Below, one piece after another: positions 24,393-35,500 of a DNA stretch of 64,000 nt. Source of the stretch: Undaria pinnatifida (lineage: Eukaryota; Sar; Phaeophyceae; Laminariales; Alariaceae); the NCBI GenBank assembly GCA_012845835.1, contig JABAKD010000007.1, forward strand, positions 7,714,566 through 7,778,565, given 5' to 3'. The notes beneath the pieces were generated by a model. It had not been told where the DNA came from and did no database searches. It worked only from the letters and a program-made list of their open reading frames with translations. Numbering within the stretch: the first letter of the stretch is position 1; each line of letters opens with the position of its first letter. The translations under genes and the position numbers were made by a program.

Positions 24393-24900
24393 AAGAATGG
24401 CTGGAGAATGGGGATCGAACCCACGACCCAAAAACCCATGGTCTGTCGACGACGCCATTTGTTGAGGTATTAGTGGGGTATTAGTCCGTTTGACCACTTG
24501 CAAAAGGTTAACCAATAGCTTACCCAAACTAAGCCTTATAACACCCCCCCCGCCTTAAACGGCGGCATAGCAGGTCGGCCGGATACACGGGCGGACTTGT
24601 CATTTACCCAAGCCGTTTCATTTCCTGAGGATACCACAGGGAGAGTACTTTTCAAGTTCGACATGGGGAAAGTCTGAAAAGTTTATTATTGTGGATGGTG
24701 GGGATCGAACCCACGAATGGGGAAAGTCTGAAAAGTTTATTATTGTGGATGGTGGGGATCGAACCCACGACCCAAAAACCCATGGTCCTGCCGACGACGC
24801 CATTTGTTGAGGTATTAGTGGGGTATTAGTCCGTTTGACCACTTGGAAAAGGTTAACCAATAGCTTACCCAAACTCAGCCTTGTAACAAAGGTGGTGTGG
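24393..24900 (-). mobile_element. SINE-A: two tandem copies of a tRNA-derived element
   Basis: On the minus strand each copy has an A-box-like CAAGTGGTCAAACGGAC and a T-arm GTGGGTTCGATCCCCAC (five-base stem, TTCGATC loop) about 70 bases apart, followed by a ~180-base body. T-arms lie at about 24412-24428 and 24753-24769. A 54-base segment with the T-arm is itself duplicated at 24662-24770. The acceptor stem does not pair, so this is a SINE and not a functional tRNA. Confidence 0.65.
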
Positions 24901-26645
24901 TTGAGGTGAGGGCCGAGTAGGGGGCCGAAAGGTTGCCGGTTGGTGTGGTGTTGGGAAGAGAGCAGAACAACCGGTTAGTTGGAACCACGCACGCAGTGGG
25001 GTCAGGTTTTACCATCAAGATGCAAGCGAATAATGGAAATCCTGGGGCTGTGTTCCGCATGTCCCCTGACGACCACAGAGTCCACTCCATCCAGAATATG
25101 CGTGTATTGGCGAACACACGCATACACTCCCAAATATAGTGAGTGCGAATATAATGTACTGTTAATAGTATTTTTGTTGCGGTACGAGAGGAGCACAACA
25201 AGCCACTGTATCTATGTGACGACCACAGACACTTGACTTGAAGAAGGCGATGATGACTTAATAATATGTACTCGAACAGAAAAAAAAGGTACACCATTCG
25301 TTCGTCAGAGTGGTCGCGTGCTCTAACGTTTTGACTGCCCAGGCTGTGCCATGTGTTTGGGTGGATTTATTATGCTGGATTTTACAATGATGCGTTTCGA
25401 GGCTCTTGATCCTGGGGTAGGAGCTGCAGAGGTGGCACCGAAGAGCCTGTGAAGAGCACTCACTTGCGACGTCGGAGAAGAAAAAGAGAGAGACAAAGTA
25501 GTCTGGAAAGCGGTGCTTATTATGTGGCCAAAAGGTGAAAACCATAAAAAATTAGTCTACTGTATGAAGTAAAAGAAAATCAGAGAGAAAATTAAGGAGG
25601 GGGTAAGGAGTGACCTAGGTGGGGCTGACCGTCGCCTGATCAATACGGCACAGTTCCCATGCTATATGGGAAGATCTGGTATCCTCCACAGATAGGTTGT
25701 CGTTACTCTCCGACAGACGGTCCTAGAGTGAAGTTCCCAGCAAACGTTCCCTGCACCGTTCCCCGATACTACTTGGTTGGGGTGGGACGTTAGGTATAGA
25801 TACAACTTGGATATACATTGCGATACGCGGGAATGCAACAAACATCGAAATTCCCCGTGCATACTATTTTATTTCTCTTTGCATATAGAATAAGTACGTG
25901 TGGGGCTACCTGGTACGCAAAAATGATTCAAGTCTGCGGTTAGCACCTTTGACCACAAACATTTTTCGCCAACGGGTCTGCTCAACCGAGACTTACCATA
26001 AGTCTTTGACGGGATCCGCTGTGTATCAGGTATGAATAGCTACATAGTACGGAGTATTTGTAACGAAATAATGGCATCGCAAAATATTTTGGGAAGTGCC
26101 TCGATCTAGAGAGGAACCCCTGACAGTCCACATATTGATTCGGGTCCAAACGTACCGTCTCTACCGCCCGTAGCGGGCCTCTTTCTCACCCCCAGCAGTT
26201 GACGAACAACAGCGTGATGTTGCTCCCGTCTTACCGCAGAGCGCAAGGGGTCCGGCCGCGTTACGGGTACACAGCGCTGCCGCTTGGTAGCCCTCTGCAG
26301 CGGCCGCCTAACGCAGCGGTATTCCTTGACCTCGATTCTGCTACTACAGTAGCTGCATACTAGCGCGGCGGACCACTTTGGTAAATCCCAAGCATCTGCA
26401 TAGTGCAGATATCCCGTTTGGCCGTTTTTGACGCCGTTCCCCGTAACGTGAAGCAGCCCGTATCATCCCTACTGTCCACGGCGACCCCCGAACGTACATA
26501 TATCACGCTTGGTAGTACTCTGCGCCGGTCTCCTAAAGCAGTGCTCGCGCTTCAACTCAACCCTCTGAGCGGCTCCATTCCGCTGCACCGCGCCGGAAAC
26601 GTGGTGGAACCATGACACCCTATACAGCCCCAACCGCCACACTTA
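24901..26645. other. No gene recognised
   Basis: TACCTGGTA lies at 25907. From 26160 the composition becomes GC-richer with repeated GCAGCGG / CGTAACG phrases, but there is no supported ORF. Confidence 0.35.
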
Positions 26646-26715
26646 TTTTGGACGGCAGTTTGTTAGGGCAGTAGCGGTCTTTTGGACGGCGGTTTGTTAG
26701 GGCAGTAGCGGTCTC
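26646..26715 (+). repeat. 34-bp tandem duplication
   Basis: TTTTGGACGGC(A/G)GTTTGTTAG, followed by GGCAGTAGCGGTC, occurs twice with period 34 and one mismatch. Confidence 0.9.
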
Positions 26716-27312
26716 CCCTCGCCGTTCCCTTCCAGCAGTCCCCTGTTGTTGCGGGTGTCGCATATTGTTCGTACTCTAAGCGGTATTCTAGTGTGCACCG
26801 AGCCCCGCTTGGCGACAACCTTCATGGCAGTCCGTCCCTTTGCGCGGTGGTCCCGTAACGCAGCGGGTCTCCCAAAGCAGCAGATGCGCATGCTATGGTA
26901 GGCATAGCGCCTGAAGCGTATGGGCTTCTTCAGTTGGAGGCCTGTGTACCTCGCACAGACAGGCTCTTGATGAACAACGCCATCGCCGATAAGGCCGTCT
27001 CATAGGTATAATGTGACGAATCATGCCATGGCCATACGACAAATCTCACCGAGAAATAGAGTCTCCAAGAAAGCGATATTTGAACGACATTTATTTAACT
27101 TTTAATTTTTCAGCTGAGGAAAACCCTAAAACGCGTTACGCTCCAAACGTTGGGGGCATCCAAAGTTCTCTTGATCTGGACTCCAGGACCGATGCTCCGT
27201 CTCAACACAGCCCTGGGTGCGTGGCCAATGGCAGAGCGGCTTCACGCTCAAGAAACAAATAATTGAGCCCCCCCGTCGTCCCACGGTGCAGCCCTGGGTT
27301 GCATCTTTTTCT

Positions 27313-27478
27313 GATCAAGGCTACGGTAGGGGGGTAGGTACCCCCACTTTTCACTCCCGGGCCAAAGCCAAAAAAGGGTATAACAAAGCCAAAAAAGGGT
27401 ATATCTCTAGTGCTATACCTTTTTTTGGCTTTGATCCGGGAGTGAAAATTGGGGGTACCCCCCTACCGTGGCCTTGAT
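27313..27478. mobile_element. Foldback element with ~70-bp inverted arms
   Basis: The left arm begins ATCAAGGCTACGGTAGGGGG and the right arm ends with its near-exact complement CCCCCTACCGTGGCCTTGAT. The inner parts AGTGAAAA/TTTTCACT and AAAGCCAAAAAAGGGTATA also pair. The left arm carries a 19-bp tandem duplication of the last motif, so the hairpin is slightly asymmetric. Confidence 0.8.
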
Positions 27479-27559
27479 TTTCTGCCGTATGTGTATGTTC
27501 TTTCTGCGTTCTAACTACCTGTTAGTCTGGATACATATGTTTTTTCGTTTTTTCAGCCA

Positions 27560-27855
27560 TTCCACACGGTAGGAATGTACAGCAGAATTTTCCTGAGCTT
27601 TTTAGCACATAAGGAGCTCAATATCTCAACCCCTGAAAAAGTGCTTCGAAGGCATTCGTTCGCACAACCCGAGATCAAGCTTCTATCTATGCGCCTTGTA
27701 GTCCTAAATTACAACATACTCGTGAAACTACTTTGACTATGTACAGTATGCAACCGGTAGTTCCTCGCTTGAGGAGGTCCATCGGACAGGTACATTAAAT
27801 TGTTAGTTAATCCAACCACTGCAACCCCTACCGTGGGATTCCTCCGACGGTAGGG
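27560..27855. mobile_element. MITE-B copy
   Basis: Shares AAGGCATTCGTTCGCACAAC, CAAGCTTCTAT, CTCGTGAAACTACTTTGAC, CCGGTAGTTCCTC and the terminus GCAACCCCTACCGTGGGAT with copies at 34187 and 46353. Confidence 0.65.
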
Positions 27856-28239
27856 GTACAAGAGTATATTTTCGTTTCTAGGACTAGCGCGCGTAGAAGA
27901 GTTTGATGGTCGAGGATCATATAACGCGATCAAAAATGTGTTCGAAACCCGTGTTTCTCGGCTGAGGTATTTAGCTCCCTCCTCCCATGCATGTTCGGAG
28001 CTCAGAGGCTTGCACTTTTTGTGCACCCTTACTTTCGTGGGATGATTCGACCCCTCCGACCCGCTCCCCCCTCCACGTTCCATAGAACGAGCCGACGTAC
28101 AACAACTCAGATGGATGGCCAATAGTATTTGAATGATGTTAGTCATTCCGCGGTAGGTAGGGGGCGCGTTTCTTGAGAGCCAAAAACGTTTTTTTGCAGG
28201 CGACGAACTAACGGATAGTGTAACAACCCAACGAGTATG

Positions 28240-28445
28240 ATTCGCTTTGGGAATAGTGTAGTGCATCGTAATATAAATAGACGCTTATGGCCGGGTTGCG
28301 CGAACGACCGCCTTCGCAGTCACGTTTCGAGTGATGATGCTGATAATGTTGATATTCAGCGCTACCACCTCCTCATCATGATAGAAGCTCCGAAAATTCT
28401 AAGAATCTGCCGCATCCCTACCGTGGGATAGCTCTTAAGGCAAGG
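28240..28445. mobile_element. MITE-B copy, decayed
   Basis: GGCCGGGTTGCGCGAACGACCGCCTTCG and the end CATCCCTACCGTGGGATAG resemble MITE-B. The left terminus is not clear. Confidence 0.4.
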
Positions 28446-29010
28446 GCTACAAGTGCCCCCTTTTTCGCTGGCGGGCTTGAGCCACTCGCGCTAGTGACTC
28501 AGTGTACCTCGCGGAAAAAAACACTTTGTACAGTACAGGCGGGATTTTTGTCGCAGAGTCGCAGAGTAGATTACACCCCATTGAAGATTGGTTTCATCGG
28601 CAATTCAAAGCATCAAGAAACGTCAGACCGCACCAAAGGAACGGAGGGGATACTCGCGCAAGTGACCCCGAGCCACGCTGTTTGCGTCCACGCTGGCCAA
28701 TCTGCGGCTCCTCCCTCGCGTGGGAGGCTGTCTACCTCCACCTCAACAAGGGCGATTCCGAGGAAGACAACAAAAAAAAGTGCGCAGTCGTATGAACAGC
28801 AGTCCCATGGCGAATCTAGCGATATCATGAATGCGGACAACATTGTCGTATAAAAAGAGTAGTGTAGTAATGGTATTCCAGCGATAACGACAAATTCGAG
28901 AAGTTAACGCCTGTACAACGAGAAACCATTTGTGGGGGGAAAAATACTTGGACCTATTGTAGTAGGGAGAGATTCTGGGGCCTTAACGGGGTTAAGGCAC
29001 ATATTTTATG

Positions 29011-29278
29011 GTGTAGAGAGGTGCGCCATGGTGTTTCTGAGGCGCCCCTCGCTCCTGAGGAGCTCCATACATACCTCACCTCAAAAGCTGATTACTCGTA
29101 GGAGAAAATAAGGTGGGCTTCTCCACCGATGAGAAACGTCATGGCCTAGGCATACACAACCACGTACGTATTTCTGAAAAATAACGGCCTTCGGAAGATT
29201 TGGCAATATCAAGGGGCCCTGGAGTCTTTCAGAAAAACGTTCAGCCAAATAGGCACCATCTCTATCGTAGCACGCGTC
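29011..29278. mobile_element. MITE-A copy
   Basis: Starts GTGTAGAGAGGTGCGCCATG and ends CACCATCTCTATCGTAGCACGCGTC. It contains the internal CATGGCCTAGGCATACACAA. Confidence 0.65.
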
Positions 29279-29388
29279 TTACTTAAACAGAAACCTTCGT
29301 CAACCATAAAAACTATGGCCAACATGGGCTACCCCTACCATAGCACGAGCCCCCCCCCCCCCCCCCCCCCTTTTCAAACCCCGCCTCA

Positions 29389-29574
29389 CTACAACTCCCA
29401 CTTCCAGATAGACTCCAGAACCTTGGGGCAGTTTTCTAAAATGGAATAGTCCGTTGTTTGCGAGGCCCACTTGACGTCTTCTCGGTGGACAGCATCGGCC
29501 GCGTCCTTGAAAGCTTGGGCTGTGTAAAGCTCGTCGTTCAGGAGATGGCGAATGCCAAGGTGTATCCCAAGAAC
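29389..29574 (-). CDS. GT31 exon 5 (C-terminus)
   Basis: Acceptor CTTGCAG|GTTCTTGGG, phase 0, 61 codons then TAG. Joined to exon 4 it reads DTDIQ-VLGIHLGIRHLLND, which fits the GT31 'DT.VQ.CLRDLGI.LT' helix although the usual cysteine is Gly. It ends HREDVKWASQT..YSILENCPKVLESIWKWEL. The same exon recurs at 63627-63824 and in decayed copies at 61.8-63.6 kb, always on the minus strand. It could instead belong to a separate repeated gene. Confidence 0.6.
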   Translation of the reverse strand, partial: VLGIHLGIRHLLNDELYTAQAFKDAADAVHREDVKWASQTTDYSILENCPKVLESIWKWEL

Positions 29575-32500
29575 CTGCAAGGAACCCAGCCATGTTTTTC
29601 GATGAGAGGTATACGGAGGAGAGCTCATCTTGTGTGAGGCGCTTCAGAAAGGAAAAAAATCTGTACACTCCAACGAACCGCGTGGCATGTATGTGTCAGC
29701 ATTGACTGTACTTTGTGTAACGCATGTTTTTCACAGGAGTATATATATGGCAACACCCTACGAGGCTTTTTGCTGCATTACGGGTGGTGTGCTTCGACCG
29801 CATTTTATCTCACGGGATGATGGGGCTCGAGACAGGGGTAGAACATATCGGTAATCTACTAAAAGCTAAAAAATATAGGCTACAATAGAGGAGTAGCTAC
29901 AATTATAGACACGGGCAAAGGAAATGGGGAAAAGGTTCTGGCAAAGTGCCATACGAAGAGAGATACTACATACACTGCTTTGTAGAAGGGAAAACCCCAA
30001 GATGTGCACTCTACTACTGTGTATCGGGACGGTGTCTACGCAATATTGTCGGAGAGCAAAAGCAGTAATAACTTGTACCATTTACTAAATGGAATGACAT
30101 TACTTTCACATTTTCAGTCGAGGTCTAGCATTGTTTCGAGGCCGTAGTCTAGCTTATATCTTTTTTAATGACGGGGGACACCAATTCTCAGCCCAAAATC
30201 GTCGGGATTTCCTACTTCCTTCTTCACGATTTTTGGCGCGTGCTACGACACACACACGTGCACCACGTATTTTCCGAGATTTGTCGCTTTCTACGTAGGA
30301 ACTCGAGACTTTTCCCCAAAATTAAAAACAGGTTCGGAAAAAACTAATAAACTGCTGGCCTGAAATGAAAACTGTTACAACTACCATGGGGGGACAGGTA
30401 AACACCGAGAATCATGCTAAACCAAATATCGTTTTTTCTCGACGATTTTGGGGTAAGGAGCCCCGTGATTCAGAAACCGTTTTCGCCAGAAAGAGGTATA
30501 CCTTAATACGATTTGCCACGATTTTGGGTTAAGGAGCCCCGTCATTGAGAAATCGGGTTCACCAGAAAGAGGTATACCTTAATACGATTTGCCACGATTT
30601 TGGGTTAAGAAGCCGCGTCATTCAGAAAACGGTTTCGCCAGAAAGAGGTATACCTTAATAAAACTTACCACGATTTTGGGTTAAGGAGCCCCGTCATTCA
30701 GAAATTGGTTTCGCCAGAAAGAGGTATACCTTAATAAAACTTACCACGATTTTAGGTTAAGGACCCCCGTCATTCAGAAAACAAAATAGCCAATCAAAGG
30801 TATACCTCTGTCGCAGCACACGACATACGTTTTTTTTCAGCAAACCATCCTACGACATATATACAATATTCTATAAAATATTCTACCATAGCTTTCGATC
30901 GATGTATCATACAACAACAAATTATGAAGATTTAACACGTTATATACTACACTTAAACACTGGGTTGCATGCTGCATCTAACATCAAACCTTCTAGAATA
31001 GTAAACATTACAAGCCAGATGATATAAAGGGATGTCTTATTGCTTCAATCGTCAGGTTTGTCCCCTTTGAGAATTTATAGTTTCCGCGCACATATTGAAA
31101 TGTCCCGCCCCCCGCCCCCCCCCCCCCCCTCCCCTCCCCCTCCACTGACCTCTTTTTCATAACAAACCCCAACCCTTCCCCCCCCCCGCCCCTCCGTCCC
31201 CCGATCCCCCCCCCCCTTCCGCCTAGTCTGTCCAAACGCCCCACTCACAATCAAAATCCGCCTGAGTAATAAACACCTATACGCAGTTGATATCACGTCA
31301 TCATCTTGCTGACCATCCATGACGTAGTTTTCAATTATTTTTCCCCCCAACCCCCCCCCCCCCCCCCTCCAACGCCCCCTCTTTTCCGACCACCTACACG
31401 ATCGCCTAGACCTAGCACCACGCGTCTAACAAGCTGCTACATATCTTTGATCTCACAGCCGAAGTGTATTTGAATATTATTTGTGACCTAAACCTCCTAA
31501 AAATCCCCCCCCCCCCCCCCGCCCCCTCTTGCTCTCCCTTACTCAAACGCCCCACCAAATATCAAAATCCGCCACATTAATAAACACTTCACGCACAGGA
31601 TATCACCTCATTATCTTTCGAGAGCCATCCATGCCGCTGTGTTTCCCCCCCCCCTCCCCCCCCCCTCCCCCCCCACCCCCCCCTCCAACGCCCCCTCTTT
31701 CCCGACCACCTGCACGATCGCCTAGACCTAGCACCACGCGTATAACAAGCTGATACATATCTTTGATCTCACACCCGAAGTGTATTTGAATATTATTTGT
31801 GACCTAAACCACCTAAAAAATCCCCCCCCCCCCCCTCTTGCTCTCCCTTGCTCAAACGCCCCACCAAATATCGAAATCCGCCACATCAATGAACACTTCA
31901 CGCACAGGATATCACCTCATTATCTTTCGAGAGCCATCCATGCCGCTGTGTTTCCCCCCCCCCACCCCCCACCCCCCCCGCCTCGAACGCCCCCTTCTTG
32001 ACCCCATCACCCGCACCTTCGCCTAGACCTAGCAGCACACGTATAACAAACCCCTCACCTAAAGCCCTTCCCCCCCCCCCCCCGCCGCCACCCCCCACCG
32101 TCCCCCCCCAACCCATCCCAACCCCACCCCCTCGAACACTCCACCCTCTCTTTACTCACTGATTGTACGACTTACCCCAGGATATACATGATAAACTGAT
32201 GTATTATTTCCAAAAATGTCACATTTATCCCCTCGAAATGATGTATAGTTTCCAGGCACCATATTGAGCTGCCCCCCCCCCCCCCCCCCGCCCCCCCGCC
32301 GCCCCCCCCCCCCCCCCCCCCTCCCCCCGCCCCCAATAATATACGGGTGCCAAAACCGTCATATTTATCCCCTCGAAAGGATTTATAGCTTACATGCACA
32401 AATTGCCCCTTTCCCCCCCCCCCCCCCGCTCCCCCTCCAAACCCGCTCGCTTTTGATCAAAACCAGGCCCCCCTTTCCCTTCACAGCTGTCAGATTTTGT

Positions 32501-35500
32501 CCCCCTCAGAAACGGGTTTTATAGTTTCCGCGCACAGACTGACTAAAATCATCCTGTTGACCCTGATAGCTACACTGTAGTTGTAAGGGGAGTCGCCGAC
32601 CTACATCCTTAATGAGGACACACAACTCGTAATGCGCGCGATCGGAGTATCACACACAGCTTGCAAAGATGAGTTTCGACGAAATCTTCGATCTCACAGC
32701 TGGAGTGTATTTTCATTTTTATAATATATATACCCCCTGGCGCGGGCTACGATATTTCGAGAGGTGCAGCGTTTTTGGCTGAAACGTTTCAGAATGACTA
32801 GAGACTTCTTAAGGCCGTTACCAGAGGGGACAATCACTGTGGACTGGCGTAGGTATAGCGATTCGGCGCTCGAAAGGGGTTGAACCCGAAAATTTGTTAG
32901 ATATTTTCGTTGGATTATTGGTTTTGTGGGACATCTAGGCCACATGTTCATGTTTTACTCGTTCTTGATGTATTAGGGCGAGGCATATAGATTCCTTGAG
33001 AAGCGTCAGAAAAAAGGATGGGCCTCTATGGATACCTAGCGCACACGTCCCTATCTTTGGACGCGTCTCACCTGGCAGTTGTCTGCTAGCCTATCCTGTA
33101 TCTCGCTGGGGTCGGCGGTTTCACAAGCTCTGTCAAAACCTTGCGGGTATGTAGACGTCGATAATCCGTGTGCTCGTAAACACATTCCCAGCTGCCCCCC
33201 CTCCCCCCCCCGCGCGTACCCCCCGCGTTTATTGCAAGCCGTTTGTTGGGATCGGATTATGTGCGAGAGAGAAAACGGAAATGCGGCGGAGGATAATTAC
33301 AAGGTGTGAGTCAATAAAGTATCGAGTTCTGAAAATAATCTATAGATCTGCAATGTGCTCGCACGCGAGCTTCTCCTCCCATGCCCCCCAACCCAGCGTT
33401 GTTGCGAGTACGCGTCGTTGGGTTTTTTCGCGCGTGGTGCCAGGTATCACCCCCCCCCCCCCCCCCCAACACGTCTAGACGTGTGGCTACACTAGAGAAA
33501 AGAAATAAAAAAATACCAATTTGCCATACATACGCAAGAAAGTACGCACCAGGTGCGGAAGTCCGCCCCTCACGAAGTGGTTCTTAATTGGATGCAGCCC
33601 ACCCTCCATTCTACTCACGACTCTAGACTCGCCGAAACCCTCACCACATTTCACTGTCACTGTTGGTGCACGCGATGTCTGCCTAGTTGGTGAAGACCCG
33701 GGGCTTGCTCCGTCCCGGCATTGTTACATGCAGGAGTCTATGTAGCAAAACTGCGGTTATGTGTGAAATGAGAACCCCCGCGCACGCCGTGTTTGACGCA
33801 AGGGACACGCATAATAGCTGACTTTCGTGTTGCCGTTTTGTGCCGGGTGACATCCGCAAGACAATAACTGTGCCTTGCGCACAAGAACAGACGCGGGTGG
33901 TGTTGTCGATGGTTAGCGGTCGTCGAAAAGACGACCCACGGTTGGCGGAAGGGGGGTGGGTGCACGTACCCTCTTCCGAGGCGTTTCCCCTGCGTAGAGC
34001 TCAACATACCCCCACCGAACACCCGATTCTCATATGCGAAAACGAAAGCGCACCTATGACAAAACAACGACGCGGCCTCGTACACGTGGGCAAATTCTAT
34101 GCAGCAACAACATCGTAAAGTTTACGTAACTGGCATTCAAACCACGTGGGGGTATATGTACTACTCTGAGTAGTACGTCGGTTGAGGAGAGAGTCATCCC
34201 ACGGTAGGGGTTGCAGTTGGGTGATTGCGCCAAAAGGTCCCTGGGTGATTGAGTTCCTCATGTATGTGAGGAACTGCCAGTCATCGAAGTAATTTCACGA
34301 GTACATTTTATTTTTGGACTAAGGCATAGAAGCTTGGTCGGGTTGTGCGGCCGAATGCCTTCGAAGACATTTTTCGAGCGAGATATTGAGTTCCACATGT
34401 GAAGAGCTCAGGGACTTTCTGCTGCAACCCTGCCGTGGGATGGCTCGAGAGTCGTCTGTGTCAGCAAAATACTTCGGCCCCTGAGTAAGCTTCTTGAAAA
34501 TCGGTACGCACACTACTAATAGTGGTTAGTTACCCCCATCGAAGACTGTTATGGGCCTTTCAAAAGTCAAATAGGGGGGGGGGGGGTGCATGTTCGGTAC
34601 AGTACCCTTAATAAGATGATCTGACATCGGGGGGGTGCCAGCTTTAACCCACCCTCAGGGAACTACCTAAACCAACACGTCGTGGATCTCGCTGAGAGGT
34701 GTTCTTGATGTTTCACACGGGCCCTCGTGCTACGGCACAGTGATGGGGTGTGGTTCTACGGTATCCCCCCAACACCCTCCAACGTTTCTTTAACGAAATC
34801 GCTGGTTTTGAAACCAGCGCCTGGCCGTATCTCCTGAAATACGGTCCCCCTTACAACCCGGACGTCATCGTTCGATAGTCCTCCGCAAACAAGATAATAT
34901 ATGCAGATACTCTTTTCATAGCATCCTTCCTCGTGTCGAGCAGCCATGAAACGTTCGTTAAAGAAAACCGCCGGTTTGGGGGGGGGGCTATCGTAGAATC
35001 AGTCTGGGGTGGCAGGATTGGCCGAGCATTTTGCCAGCTGGTTGTTGACGACGCCCCTGGCTCACGACTCACGAACGCGCGTGCTCCGATGGACGCGTGC
35101 TCCGATATAGAGACATCATTTTTCGCCTGAAACGGTTTCCGATAGTACGGGGCTCACCTAAGCCCGAAATCGTCGCAAAATATGACATTTTTTTTTTTGT
35201 TGTTGTTGCACGATTCTCGTTCTATACCTTGGCCGTGGGATTTTTCATGTCTGGGGTGGAAGTTATTTTTTTCCTCCAAATCATTGTTTGGGTTAAGAAG
35301 GACATGTCTTAAGCTCCCAAAACGAGAACCTCAGAAAAAACGTGGTTCGCCTCTATCGTAGCACGCATTGATATCGAGAGGGGACCACTACAATTTTCGG
35401 AAGCTCCTCTCCGGTGAGGACGTTTACGTTTATCTTCGTGCCTGTCTCATCGAGCAACAAACTGTCAATCATAGGGTATTTTGTTTTAGGCTAGACAAAG

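Noticed and set aside
31008-32524. Proline- or glycine-rich ORFs
   Set aside because: They are translations of poly-C runs.
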